A stretch of DNA of 64,000 bases, from the NCBI RefSeq assembly GCF_000308435.1, contig NZ_BAFR01000080.1, forward strand, positions 1 through 64,000. The letters run 5' to 3'. Shown here piece by piece: positions 19,001-28,142 of the stretch (positions are counted from its first letter, which is position 1; the number at the start of each line of letters is the position of its first letter). The notes beneath the pieces were generated by a model, which worked only from the letters and a program-made list of their open reading frames with translations, made no database searches and was not told the origin of the DNA. Position numbers and translations under genes: made by a program. The DNA is from Nocardia araoensis NBRC 100135 (lineage in GTDB: Bacteria; Actinomycetota; Actinomycetes; Mycobacteriales; Mycobacteriaceae).

Positions 19001-19768
19001 GTGAACCCCACCTATGACTTCACCGGACAGGTCGCCTTCGTCACCGGCGCCGCCTCCGGCATGGGCCTGGCCACCGCCCGCGCCTTCGCTCGGGCCGGCG
19101 CCGCGGTGACTCTCACCGATGTCAACGACGATACCCTCGCCACCGCCGGTGCCGAGCTGCGCGCGGCCGGACACCAGGTTCTCACCGTGCACTGCGATGT
19201 CTCCGACGAAGACCAAGTCGCCGCCGCCGTCGCCGCGACCGTCACCGAGTTCGGGCGTCTGGACCTCGCCTACAACAACGCCGGTATCCAGTCCCCGACC
19301 GTCGATGCCGCCGACGAACCAGGCGAGGTGTTCGACCGGGTCACCGGCATCAACCTGCGCGGCGTCTGGGCATGCATGAAACACGAACTCGCCCAGATGC
19401 GCGAACAGGGTTCCGGTGCGATCGTGAACTGCTCGTCCCTCGGTGGGCTGGTCGGGCTGCCCGGACGCGCGGCCTACCACGGCGCGAAACACGGCGTCAT
19501 CGGCCTGACCCGTTCGGCCGCACTGGAATACGCGCCGCGCGGGATCCGGATCAACGCCATCTGCCCCGGCACCATCGAAACGCTGATGGTCACCAAGATG
19601 TTCGACTCCGGTGACCTCGACCCTGCCCAAGTGGCCGCCGACGCACCGATCGGGCGACTGGGCACCGCCGAGGAGATGGCCGATGCCGTGTTGTGGCTGT
19701 GTAGCCCCGGCGCCTCCTACGTCGTCGGCGTGGCCCTGCCCGTCGACGGCGGCTACACCGCCCGCTGA
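19001..19768 (+). CDS. Short-chain dehydrogenase/reductase (SDR)
   Basis: A 255-aa classical SDR using NAD(P). The cofactor motif TGAASGMG is at residues 14-21, NNAG at about 89-92, the catalytic Ser in NCSSLGG, and Tyr/Lys in YHGAK. The C-terminus SYVVGVALPVDGG is typical. It starts at GTG with AAAGGA upstream and is 33 bases from the following alcohol dehydrogenase. It oxidises or reduces an alcohol/ketone in the same pathway as the ADH and the lipoprotein hydrolase; the substrate is not identifiable. Confidence 0.92.
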   Translation: MNPTYDFTGQVAFVTGAASGMGLATARAFARAGAAVTLTDVNDDTLATAGAELRAAGHQVLTVHCDVSDEDQVAAAVAATVTEFGRLDLAYNNAGIQSPTVDAADEPGEVFDRVTGINLRGVWACMKHELAQMREQGSGAIVNCSSLGGLVGLPGRAAYHGAKHGVIGLTRSAALEYAPRGIRINAICPGTIETLMVTKMFDSGDLDPAQVAADAPIGRLGTAEEMADAVLWLCSPGASYVVGVALPVDGGYTAR

Positions 19769-19801
19769 CACCCCCGAAGCCACCGAGAGGACACAACCCC
19801 C

Positions 19802-20827
19802 ATGCGTGGAGTAGTCATGTACGCCCCCGGCGACGTCCGCGTCGTCGACCGCGAAGACCCCAAGATCATCGAGCCCACCGACGCGATCATCCGACTCACC
19901 GCCACCTGCATCTGCGGGTCGGACCTGTGGCCTTACCGAGGCATCGAACCGGTCGACCACACCCTCATGGGCCACGAATACGCCGGCATCGTCGAAGAAG
20001 TCGGTGGCGACGTGCGCACCCTGGCGGTCGGGGACTTCGTTGTGGGCTCGTTCTGCATCTCCGACAACACCTGCGAGATCTGCCGCGCCGGATTCCAATC
20101 CCGCTGTGTGCACGGCTCGTTCGTCGCCGGAGCGATCGGCACCCAGTCCGAACTGGCCCGCATCCCCTTCGCCGGCGGCACCCTCGTCGCCACCCCGGCC
20201 ATGCCCGAACCCGACCTGATTCCGTCGCTGCTGGCGGCCTCCGACGTGCTCGGCACCGGCTGGTTCGCCGCCGATGCCGCAGCCGCCGGGCCCGGCAAGA
20301 CGATCGCCGTCGTCGGTGACGGCGCCGTCGGGTTGATGGGGGTGCTCGCGGCGAAACAGCTCGGTGCCGAACGCATCATCGCGATGTCGCGCCACGCCGA
20401 CCGCCAAACACTGGCCCGGGAGTTCGGCGCGACCGACATCGTCGAAACCCGCGGCACCGAGGGCGTCGCCGCGATCAAGGACCTCACCGGCGGGCTCGGT
20501 GCACACGGCGTCATCGAAGCCGTCGGCACCCAGGAATCGATGATGCAGGCCATCAACTCCACCCGCCCCGGCGGCCACGTCGGTTATGTCGGTGTCGCCC
20601 ACGACGGCGTCACCCTGCCCGCCGACCAGCTGTTCTTCGCCGAGGTCCACCTCCTCGGCGGCCCGGCGCCGGTGTGCCGGTTCCTGCCCGGGCTCATCGA
20701 CCGTATCTGGAACCGCAGCATCGACCCCGGCAAGGTCTTCGACCTCGCCCTGCCCCTGGACCAGGCCGCCGAAGGCTACAAGGCGATGGACGAACGCCGC
20801 GCCATCAAAACCCTGCTCACCCTCTGA
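19802..20827 (+). CDS. Zinc-dependent alcohol dehydrogenase (MDR)
   Basis: A 341-aa medium-chain zinc alcohol dehydrogenase. Catalytic zinc ligands are Cys in CICGSD and His/Glu in MGHEYAG. The structural-zinc lobe has four cysteines (FCISDNTCEICRAGFQSRC, spacing 5-2-7). The Rossmann motif is VVGDGAVGLMG. A GAGAGGACA box precedes the ATG. It follows the SDR closely and is 31 bases before the hydrolase lipoprotein, so the three share a transcript. It probably acts on an aldehyde or alcohol of the same substrate chain. Confidence 0.92.
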   Translation: MRGVVMYAPGDVRVVDREDPKIIEPTDAIIRLTATCICGSDLWPYRGIEPVDHTLMGHEYAGIVEEVGGDVRTLAVGDFVVGSFCISDNTCEICRAGFQSRCVHGSFVAGAIGTQSELARIPFAGGTLVATPAMPEPDLIPSLLAASDVLGTGWFAADAAAAGPGKTIAVVGDGAVGLMGVLAAKQLGAERIIAMSRHADRQTLAREFGATDIVETRGTEGVAAIKDLTGGLGAHGVIEAVGTQESMMQAINSTRPGGHVGYVGVAHDGVTLPADQLFFAEVHLLGGPAPVCRFLPGLIDRIWNRSIDPGKVFDLALPLDQAAEGYKAMDERRAIKTLLTL

Positions 20828-20858
20828 CCTCTCCGAACACCCGCACCAGGAGCACCCC

Positions 20859-21992
20859 ATGAACACCACGACCACCACACCGCGCCGACGTCCCCGGCAC
20901 TGGGCCCGCATCACCGGAGCCGGTATCGCCACACTCGCCGTCCTGGCCGCCTCGGCCTGCTCCGGCGCCGACACCACCACATCCGCCGCGCCGGTCACCC
21001 CGATCGCGGGCCTGGCCTCCGGCGACCTCTCCAATGGTGCGGACAACTTCTACACCAGCGACCAGGTCACCACGACCCCTGTGACGTTCAAGAACCAGTA
21101 CCAGATGGACGTCACCGGCAACCTGTTCGTCCCGAAGAACCTCGCCCCCGACACCCGCGCCGCTGCCATGGTCGTCGGACACCCCATGGGCGCGGTCAAG
21201 GAACAATCGGCCAACCTCTACGCCACCAAGATGGCCGAGCAGGGCTTCGTCACCCTCGCCCTGGACACCACCTTCTGGGGCGGCAGCGACGGCAACCCTC
21301 GCAACGCCGTCGCTCCCGACATCTACACCGAAACCTTCTCCGCCGGAGTCGACTACCTCCGCACCCTCGACACCGTCGACCCCGAACGCATCGGCGCCCT
21401 CGGCATCTGCGGCAGCGGCAGCTTCGTCATCTCCGCCGCCAAGATCGACCCCCGCATCAAAGCCGTCGCCACCGTCAGCATGTACGACATGGGCGCGGCC
21501 AACCGCAACGGACTGGGCCACTCCGTCACCGCCGACCAGCGCCAGCAGATCATCGCCCAAGCCGCCGCCCAACGCGACATCGAATTCCGTGGCGGGCCGG
21601 TCGAATACACCGGCGGCACCGTGCACGAACTGACCGCGAACTCGACCCCGGTCGAGCGCGAGTTCTACGACTTCTACCGCACCCAACGCGGCGCGGTCAC
21701 CCCCGAAGGCGCCACCGCCGACACCACCACCCACCCCACGCTTTCCAGCAACACCAAGTTCATGAACTTCTACCCGTTCAACGACATCGAGACCATCTCC
21801 CCGCGCCCGATGCTGTTCATCACCGGCGAGAACGCCCACTCCCGCGAATTCAGCGAAGAGGCCTTCCGCCTCGCCGGGTACCGCAAGGAACTGGTCATCG
21901 TGCCCGGCGCCGGACATGTCGACCTCTACGACCGCACCGAACTGATCCCGTTCGACAAGCTGACCAGCTTCTACATCGAGAACCTCGCGTAG
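20859..21992 (+). CDS. Alpha/beta-hydrolase lipoprotein (dienelactone-hydrolase-like)
   Basis: A 377-aa exported lipoprotein. The N-terminus is basic (RRRPRHWAR), then hydrophobic, ending in the lipobox LAASAC. The mature part is an alpha/beta hydrolase with an oxyanion-region motif VVGHPMGAVKEQ and LDTTFWGGSDGNPRN. The nucleophile elbow reads GICGSGSF, where the usual G-x-S-x-G is centred on Cys or Ser. Acid/His elements are FITGENAHSREFSEE and PGAGHVDLYDRTEL. This resembles DUF1100/dienelactone-hydrolase-like enzymes. An AGGAG box lies 6 bases upstream of the ATG. It ends the MFS-SDR-ADH run. Confidence 0.85.
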   Translation: MNTTTTTPRRRPRHWARITGAGIATLAVLAASACSGADTTTSAAPVTPIAGLASGDLSNGADNFYTSDQVTTTPVTFKNQYQMDVTGNLFVPKNLAPDTRAAAMVVGHPMGAVKEQSANLYATKMAEQGFVTLALDTTFWGGSDGNPRNAVAPDIYTETFSAGVDYLRTLDTVDPERIGALGICGSGSFVISAAKIDPRIKAVATVSMYDMGAANRNGLGHSVTADQRQQIIAQAAAQRDIEFRGGPVEYTGGTVHELTANSTPVEREFYDFYRTQRGAVTPEGATADTTTHPTLSSNTKFMNFYPFNDIETISPRPMLFITGENAHSREFSEEAFRLAGYRKELVIVPGAGHVDLYDRTELIPFDKLTSFYIENLA

Positions 21993-22135
21993 CCAGGTAG
22001 TACGTCGTCGACTGCGGCCCGGCTTGCAAGCAGTGCGCATGCCGGGCCAACCGCGCGTCCGGCACCTGCAAGAACGTCGTGTAGGTGGGACCACACCCCT
22101 GCCGGGGAGCCCGGACCCGGCGCGCTGCACTTTCA

Positions 22136-22648
22136 CTACCGGGGCGGAGGCATCCTCGGGTCCAGAGTGATCATCGTCGTGCTCGGGGTCGACAACCGGG
22201 CCAGGCTCCTGGTCTGTTCACGCTTCTGCCGCAGGTAGGTCAGGGTCAGGTCGATGCCTTCGATCTCCCCGGCCCAGCCCTCACGCGCGGCTCGGGCGCG
22301 CCGCGCGATCAGATCGGCCTTGATATCATCAAGGCGCGCAAGCATTTTCGGGTTGATCGTCAGCATCGGGCACCGGATACAAGCGTGCTCATGCTGGCAC
22401 GGCGCCCCGTACGGGCGCGCGCACCCGCCGAGCTCGACCTTGCGCTGGTCGAAGTGCTCCTCGAACTCACTCCACTCGTCCTCGGTAACCGCGGTGTATT
22501 CCTCGGCCGGGCGCAGGCGCCGCCGGGCGGCGAGGTGAGCTTGATAGTGCCGCACCACGTCTTCGTCGAACACGGTGACGTAGCCGCGGAAGGTATCGAG
22601 GTCGAGGTGCCCGAGCAGTGCCGCGCCGATATGGACCGCGAGTGAAGT
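22136..22648 (-). pseudogene. Tyrosine-recombinase (integrase) C-terminal stump
   Basis: The minus-strand reading VHIGAALLGHLDLDTFRGYV, then VFDEDVVRHYQAHLAARR and GCARPYGAPCQHEHACIRCP, matches the C-terminal end of large actinobacterial phage-type integrases. LLGHLDL..T.GYV contains the last catalytic His and Tyr region. The catalytic Arg box and the N-terminal arm are absent; similarity stops just before the end of the neighbouring regulator gene. It is a leftover of an excised or deleted integrative element. Confidence 0.75.
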
Positions 22649-22661
22649 TCGGAACGATGCT

Positions 22662-25600
22662 TCACCTTTGTGTGGCTCGGCTCTGCTCGGCGACCCAGGC
22701 AGCGATCTGGGCACGTGAGGTGAATCCGAGTTTGGTCAGTATGTGTTCGACGTGTCCTTGAGCGGTGCGCTGGGAGATGCTGAGGCGGGCGGCGATGGCC
22801 CGGTTGGTGAGGCCGTCAGCGATGAGGTCGGCTACCTCCCGCTCTCTTGTGGTCAGCGCCGTCGGGGGATTTGGACCGGGGGTTGTTACGGCCTGTGGCT
22901 GCTCTCCCAAGGCGTAGTCGGTCGCGGCATCGAGATCGCGCGATGCGCCTTCGCGGTAGGCGGCCTCGAAAGCTCGCAGACCCAGCGTGCGACGGGCCCT
23001 TCGCTCGCAGTGCTCATGGTGGATCGCCAGGTTGGGAAACGGAACTGTGGAGGTGCCCGTCGACTGAGACAATGCCATGGCGGCCCCGAGTAACACGGTG
23101 GCACGTCGCGCGTTGCCCTGCGATTCCACAATCCACGCCAGCGTTTCCAGGGCTATAGCGGCCATGAGCGGGTCTTTCTGCTGCCTGCTCAGGTGTAGCC
23201 ACTGCCGGAGAAGCCGCAGAGCCCGGTCGCCATCCCCGTGGCGCCACGCGGCAAATGCAGTGGCCCAGAGCGCATATGATCGGTGTAGGGAATAGCCATA
23301 GGATTCGATTATCGCGAGGGCCTTTTCGTGGTACGAGAGAGCTGTGGCGCAGTCCTCCTGAAGCGCATGCACCCATCCGAGGCCGAGCAGGGCCCAGACC
23401 TGCCCAGAGACGTCGCCCTGCGCAGTAAACGACTTGAGCGCGGCTTCCAGGGGGGCATGTGCGCGCGGAGGGTCGCCAGTGCTGACCGCGTGAAGGGCTC
23501 TGGTGAGATCCGCGAACGCGTGTACGACTGGGTGCTCGGTCCCTTCAGCGAGCGCTTGCGCCTGCATAACCAGTGCGGATGCCCCGCGGGGATCGGCTTG
23601 GGCTGCGGCCACCATGTTGGCACGCCACAGAGCCTTAGCGCGTACCGTCGTGGCAGTGGCGGGTCCGCCGGCGAGGGCGCGGTCGAGCCAATGCCGTGCC
23701 TCAACGACCTGGCCGCGGGAGAACCAGAACAGTTGCAAGGCGGCAGCGAACGATAATGCGGCGTCGGGTTCCGCTTCCGTGTCGGCCAGGCAGAAGTCCA
23801 GCGCCTCGCGCAAGTTTGGTTGCTCGCGGTTGAGGCGGGCAATCCAGTCCAGATGGTGGGGGATAATCCCATCGGTGTCGGCGGACTCGGCGAGTTGCCG
23901 ATACCAGTCCCGGTGCCGTCGCCGCAATTCCGTATACTGGTCGACCTCTTCGAGTTTGTTGCGGCCGTAGTCGCGTACCGTCTCGAGCAGCCGGAACCGC
24001 ACCGCCGAGCCCGATTCCTCCCGGATCAGGATCGATTTCTCGACCAAGGCGGTGACTACGTCGAGCAGGTCTTCTGCTGCGATGTCGTTCCGGCACACCT
24101 GTTCGGCGGCGTCGAGTTCGAAGCTCCCGGCGAAGACCGACAGCTGTGCCCAAAGTGATTGTTCAGCGGGCGTGCACAGTGAGTAGCTCCAGTCGATGCA
24201 CCACTGCATGGTCTGCTGGCGGTTCGGCGCGCTGCGGCTGCCGCGGGTCAGCAGCGCATACCGATCGGTGAGTCGCTGCAGGATCTGTTCGGGTGTGAGC
24301 GCCCGCAGGCGGGCTGCCGCCAGCTCGATCGCCAGCGGTAGTCCGTCGAGGTGATAGCAGATTTCGGTCACGGTGGTGACGTTGTTCTCGGTGAGCGCGA
24401 ATCCGGGTACGGCGGCGGCGGCCCGTTCGACGAACAGCGTGACCGCGTCGTAGCGAGGTGCGCTTCGCAGCGACGGCTGCCGTTCCAGATCGGGAACTTT
24501 GAGTGGCCGCACCCGCAGCACTGCTTCCCCGTCGACGCCCAGCGGTTCGCGGCTGGTAGCGAGGATCCGCAGGTTCGGACAGGTCCGGAGCAAGCTCCCG
24601 GCGACCTTCGCTGCCGCGTCCACGATTTGTTCGCAATTGTCGAGAACCAGTAGCAGTTGCCGCCGCCCCAAGTAGTCGATCAGCGCATCGAGCACCGGCT
24701 GTTCTCGCGGGCGCATCCCCACAGCGGCGGCGATTACTCCGGGCAGTAGGCCACCGTCGTGCAGCTCTCCGAGTTCGACAAGCCACACCCCATCCTGGAA
24801 GTCTCGTTGTGCACGGGTCGCGGCGCGCGCCGCCAGTCGGGTCTTGCCTACCCCGCCGACCCCAGTTAGCGTCACCAGTCGGCAGCTCGCCAGCAGGCTC
24901 TTGACCTCGGTCAGTTCCGTGCGGCGGCCGATGAAGCTCGTCAGTTCGAGAGGAAGGGACCCTCTTCCTGTGATTCCCGAACCGAACTGCGAGGAGCCCC
25001 ACACCGGCGAGGGGCCTGTAGTCAGCGGGATCAACGAAACCGGGGCGCTCTTGTGCTGCTCGGCCCCTGATTCGGTCATGATCGCCATCTGATCGACAGG
25101 CCATCCGTGTCGGGCCTGCAGCTGCTGCAGTTGCTCGCCCAACGTCGCTATAGGTGGCCGCTGCTCGGGGGCGTGAGCCATGGCATGTTCGATCACCAGC
25201 GAAAGGTCTTCGTCGACGCCGTGCTCGCGAAGATTCGGCCTCGACTGGGTGGCTATCCGCACGAACTGGGCGACCACTTGCTCGCCGCTGCGTCGCTCGA
25301 ACGCTGCATGCCCGGTGAGCGCGGCGAACAGCGTGGCGCCGAGTCCGTAGACATCGGCTGCGGGTGTGGGTGCCTCACCCTTCAGCATCTCCGGCGCGGT
25401 GAACGCCGGCGAACCCGTGACCGTGCCAGTGGCGGTACGGAACCCGTCGGGGATTCGTGCGATGCCGAAATCGGTCAGTGCGGGCTCACCGTAGTCGGTG
25501 ATCAGGATGTTGCCGGGTTTGACGTCCCGGTGCAGGATGCCGAGCCGGTGCGCGGTTTCGAGTGCCCCGGCCAGCTTCACTCCCAGCCGCAGTGTTTCCT

Positions 25601-25973
25601 GCGCTGACAGCGGACCGTGACGACGGATCCGGGTGTCGAGGGAATCCTGCGGATAGTAGGGCATCACCAGATAAGGGTGACCGGAGGTCGTGGTGGTGCC
25701 GACCTGCAATACGCCCACGATGTTCGGATGTCCGGTCAGTCGGCCCATCGCCCGTTGCTCCCGGACGAACCGCTTCTGGTTCCCCTCGTCGATGTCGGCG
25801 GTTAGAACTTTGACCGCGACGGTCCGGTCAAGGGCCTTTTCCGTGCACTTATACACCACGCCGAATCCGCCGCGCCCGATGTCGTGTGCGTCGGTGAATC
25901 CGGCTGCTGCCAGCTCCGCCGTGATCTCGGGGGTCACGGCGCGCTGAGTTTTCAACGGGTCGATCTTGCCCAT
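22662..25973 (-). CDS. PknK-like Ser/Thr kinase - ATPase - LuxR regulator
   Basis: A 1103-aa three-part regulator. Residues about 25-285 are a Hanks-type kinase: Gly loop GRGGFGVV, Lys55 (VAVKVL), HRDVKPGN at 148-155, DFG at 168-170. From about 340 an AfsR/MalT-type P-loop ATPase follows, with Walker A GVGGVGKT (371-378), LLVLDNCEQ and ATSREPLGV. Helical-repeat sequence fills 650-1030. The last 65 residues are a LuxR helix-turn-helix (LTTREREVADLIADGLTNRA, IAARLSISQRTAQGHVEHIL). No membrane segment is present. Length and order resemble mycobacterial PknK. It probably integrates phosphorylation and nucleotide state to control transcription; targets are unknown. Confidence 0.93.
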   Translation of the reverse strand: MGKIDPLKTQRAVTPEITAELAAAGFTDAHDIGRGGFGVVYKCTEKALDRTVAVKVLTADIDEGNQKRFVREQRAMGRLTGHPNIVGVLQVGTTTTSGHPYLVMPYYPQDSLDTRIRRHGPLSAQETLRLGVKLAGALETAHRLGILHRDVKPGNILITDYGEPALTDFGIARIPDGFRTATGTVTGSPAFTAPEMLKGEAPTPAADVYGLGATLFAALTGHAAFERRSGEQVVAQFVRIATQSRPNLREHGVDEDLSLVIEHAMAHAPEQRPPIATLGEQLQQLQARHGWPVDQMAIMTESGAEQHKSAPVSLIPLTTGPSPVWGSSQFGSGITGRGSLPLELTSFIGRRTELTEVKSLLASCRLVTLTGVGGVGKTRLAARAATRAQRDFQDGVWLVELGELHDGGLLPGVIAAAVGMRPREQPVLDALIDYLGRRQLLLVLDNCEQIVDAAAKVAGSLLRTCPNLRILATSREPLGVDGEAVLRVRPLKVPDLERQPSLRSAPRYDAVTLFVERAAAAVPGFALTENNVTTVTEICYHLDGLPLAIELAAARLRALTPEQILQRLTDRYALLTRGSRSAPNRQQTMQWCIDWSYSLCTPAEQSLWAQLSVFAGSFELDAAEQVCRNDIAAEDLLDVVTALVEKSILIREESGSAVRFRLLETVRDYGRNKLEEVDQYTELRRRHRDWYRQLAESADTDGIIPHHLDWIARLNREQPNLREALDFCLADTEAEPDAALSFAAALQLFWFSRGQVVEARHWLDRALAGGPATATTVRAKALWRANMVAAAQADPRGASALVMQAQALAEGTEHPVVHAFADLTRALHAVSTGDPPRAHAPLEAALKSFTAQGDVSGQVWALLGLGWVHALQEDCATALSYHEKALAIIESYGYSLHRSYALWATAFAAWRHGDGDRALRLLRQWLHLSRQQKDPLMAAIALETLAWIVESQGNARRATVLLGAAMALSQSTGTSTVPFPNLAIHHEHCERRARRTLGLRAFEAAYREGASRDLDAATDYALGEQPQAVTTPGPNPPTALTTREREVADLIADGLTNRAIAARLSISQRTAQGHVEHILTKLGFTSRAQIAAWVAEQSRATQR

Positions 25974-26143
25974 ACGCCGGTCCTGTTTGGTGGCCTATAC
26001 AAGGATATCGCGCGGATCGGTTCGTCGCTGTGCGCTTGATGCCCGAGTTGCGGTTCGACGATGGCGCTATCGTAGCCGGGCGGGGCGCATAGCCCCTGAC
26101 GCCTGTATGTTAGCACTGCGAACCATCTGGGTACGGTGAACGC

Positions 26144-26758
26144 ATGTACGACAGGATGCAGAGTCGGGCGGGCCGTCCGCGGGATCGCGGACTGGACGCC
26201 GCGTTACTGGCCGCTGCGGAACAGTTGGTCGTTGAGCGCGGCTACGGCGCACTCACCTTGCAAGCGGTAGCCGACGTGGCGGCAACGAGCCGTCCGGCCT
26301 TGTACCGTCGCTTTTCGGACCGAGCTGCCCTCGTCATGGCACTGCTGATCGACAGGTATGGACTGGATCCGGGCGCAGAGGATCTAGGCGGACTCGAATC
26401 CGAGATGCTGGCCATCCAGCGCCACCAGATGGGATTGTTCAACGACCCCCTCGTGCGCATGGCGGTGCCGGGCTTGCTGGAGGACCTGTCCCGGAGCCCG
26501 GATCTTGCTCGTCGTTTCCATGAGCAATTCCTGAATCCCCGACGGGTCTCAACCGCGGCGATCCTGGATCGCGCGGTGGAACGGGGTGAGATCGTCCCGG
26601 GAACCGACCCCGAATGGATCTGTGACTTGATCACCGGACCGATGCTGATGCGTGCGCTGATTCCGACGTTGGGGCCAATCGACGAAGAGTTGGTGCAGCT
26701 GACCGTCCGCTCTGCGCTGGATGCCGTCGGCTACCCGCGTATAGCCGATTGTGGTTGA
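26144..26758 (+). CDS. TetR-family regulator
   Basis: A 204-aa TetR-family protein: helix-turn-helix at about residues 17-62 (LDAALLAAAEQLVVERGYGA, QAVADVAATSRPALYRRFSDRAALV), then a TetR_C-type domain with FHEQFLNPRRVSTAAILDRA and LIPTLGPIDEELV. It ends 67 bases before an alpha/beta hydrolase gene, and a perfect 27-bp palindrome occupies that gap. It therefore most likely represses the hydrolase from that site. The effector is unknown. Confidence 0.9.
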   Translation: MYDRMQSRAGRPRDRGLDAALLAAAEQLVVERGYGALTLQAVADVAATSRPALYRRFSDRAALVMALLIDRYGLDPGAEDLGGLESEMLAIQRHQMGLFNDPLVRMAVPGLLEDLSRSPDLARRFHEQFLNPRRVSTAAILDRAVERGEIVPGTDPEWICDLITGPMLMRALIPTLGPIDEELVQLTVRSALDAVGYPRIADCG

Positions 26759-26785
26759 CACCACATCCTCGGCTCGTCTATTTTT

Positions 26786-26812
26786 AATTCCATTACATGA
26801 CGTAATGGAATT
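26786..26812. promoter_or_regulatory. 27-bp palindromic operator upstream of the hydrolase
   Basis: AATTCCATTAC (26786-26796), the spacer ATGAC, then its exact complement GTAATGGAATT (26802-26812). It ends 13 bases before the hydrolase ATG and directly follows the TetR gene. The AT content is high compared with surrounding DNA. Symmetry, length and position fit a TetR-family operator. Confidence 0.75.
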
Positions 26813-26825
26813 GATTGGAGGCGTC

Positions 26826-27716
26826 ATGCGCGTTGATGTGGAATTCACCAGTGGGGGCGTGACCTTGCGCGGGTGGTTGTATAAGCCGCAGGCAGCAGTG
26901 GCCGGGGTGCCACTGGTGGTAATGACACACGGCTTTGCCGGGGTCAAAGAGTGGGTGGCGCCGTTCGCCGAGGTCTTCAGCAAGGCTGGCCTCGCGTGCC
27001 TTGTATATGACCACCGCGGGTTCGGGGCCTCCGACGGTGAGCCGCGATACGAGGTGGACCCGACGGCGCAGATCGACGGCTATCGTGATGCGATCACCTT
27101 TGCGCAGACCTTGGATGGTGTCGATCCGGATCGTATTGCGGTGTGGGGCACCAGCTTCGCCGGCGCGCACGCGTTGGTTGTCGCGGCCATCGACCGGCGT
27201 GTTCGTGCTGTGGTCTCCCAGGTGCCGCTGACCCACGGGTGGGCTACGTTCACTCGGCTGGTATCTCCGATCGCCATGCCCGCTGTGCATGACGCCATTG
27301 CGGCCGACCGCCTCGCCCGGGCTGCCGGCAAGCCGCACCAGATGATCAAGTCGGCCTCTGATGATCCCGCCGATTTGGTCGCGATGCCGGGCGACGAGGT
27401 CTATGAGTGGCTGATGGCGAACGGGCCGCGGATTCCTACCTGGCGGAACGAAGTCACCCTCTCCAGTGTGGACAAGCTCCAGTCATACGCCCCGGAAGCG
27501 TTCCTGAGGCGAGTTTCACCGACGCCACTGCTGATGATAGTCGCCAACGACGACACGCTGACACCGACGGACATCGCGCTGACCAGCTATGCCGATGCGT
27601 TGGAACCGAAACAGCTCGAACTGCTGCCCGGCGGCCATTTTGCAGTGTACGGCGAACGGTTCGACCAGGCGTCCAGCGCAGCTTGCAACTTCCTCCTCAC
27701 ACAGCTGGCCCGCTGA
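26826..27716 (+). CDS. Alpha/beta hydrolase (dienelactone-hydrolase/peptidase-like)
   Basis: A 296-aa alpha/beta hydrolase. The strand-turn HGFAGVKEWVAPFAEVFSKA and VYDHRGFGASDGEPR lead to the nucleophile elbow VWGTSFAGAHAL (Ser of G-T-S-F-A-G). The acid is in IVANDDTLTPTD and the His in LPGGHFAVYGERF. No signal peptide is seen. The ATG at 26826 follows GGAGG; an upstream in-frame start would run through the operator. It is controlled most likely by the preceding TetR gene. The substrate, an ester or lactone, cannot be named. Confidence 0.88.
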   Translation: MRVDVEFTSGGVTLRGWLYKPQAAVAGVPLVVMTHGFAGVKEWVAPFAEVFSKAGLACLVYDHRGFGASDGEPRYEVDPTAQIDGYRDAITFAQTLDGVDPDRIAVWGTSFAGAHALVVAAIDRRVRAVVSQVPLTHGWATFTRLVSPIAMPAVHDAIAADRLARAAGKPHQMIKSASDDPADLVAMPGDEVYEWLMANGPRIPTWRNEVTLSSVDKLQSYAPEAFLRRVSPTPLLMIVANDDTLTPTDIALTSYADALEPKQLELLPGGHFAVYGERFDQASSAACNFLLTQLAR

Positions 27717-27857
27717 TCGCACATTGGACTCGAGTTGCGGGGCAAAGTTTACATTCTGCGGCGGATGGTGCCGGTGAAAAATTATCGACGCCAGCGCCCG
27801 CCCACACAAATAGAGTTTGCACTCGGAACGCAAGATCAGCCACATACTCACCAACAT

Positions 27858-27889
27858 GGGGTGCCGTTAAGGGTCGTGTCAGGGGCGGC
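27858..27889 (+). repeat. Left terminal inverted repeat of the Tn3-type element
   Basis: It begins GGGGTGCCGTTAAGG and continues GTCGTGTCAGGGGCGGC. The first 15 bases are identical to the right end. After one extra base the match resumes at CGTGTCAGG, with one G/A difference. The flanking target duplicate AACAT is at 27853-27857. Confidence 0.85.
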
Positions 27890-27890
27890 A

Positions 27891-28115
27891 ATGTTCGACG
27901 TCGACCCGCTGCGGATGCGCACCCGCGAGGGCATGGCCGTGGCCCGCGCCAAAGGCTGCCTTCGTGGCCGGGCGCCCAAGCTCTCAGCCAAGCAGCGCAC
28001 CGAGCAGCTGCGGCGTATGCACGCCACCGGCGAGTACACCATCACCGACATCGCCGAAGTGCGACATCCGTCTGCCGCTCCCTCCGACGCGGCAACGCCA
28101 CGCGGCCTGCGGTGA
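27891..28115 (+). pseudogene. Serine resolvase C-terminal remnant
   Basis: Starting almost at the left terminal repeat, the reading MRTREGMAVARAKG, CLRGRAPKLSAKQR, MHATGEYTITDIAE is the C-terminal part of Tn3-type serine resolvases: the end of the E-helix and the linker, then the start of the DNA-binding helix-turn-helix. The catalytic N-terminal domain is gone, and the HTH is frameshifted after DIAE. It supports the Tn3 origin of the element but cannot resolve cointegrates. Confidence 0.8.
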
Positions 28116-28142
28116 CACCGCCATGAACGGGTAGGGGACGGG

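Noticed and set aside
18569..21046. An 825-codon open frame on the minus strand opposite the lipoprotein, SDR and ADH genes
   Set aside because: It is the antisense of clearly recognised enzymes, is full of Gly/Asp/Val repeats, and has no domain.
20817..22136. A 439-codon open frame on the minus strand opposite the lipoprotein hydrolase
   Set aside because: Same codon-phase artefact of GC-rich DNA; the plus strand encodes a clear alpha/beta hydrolase with signal peptide.
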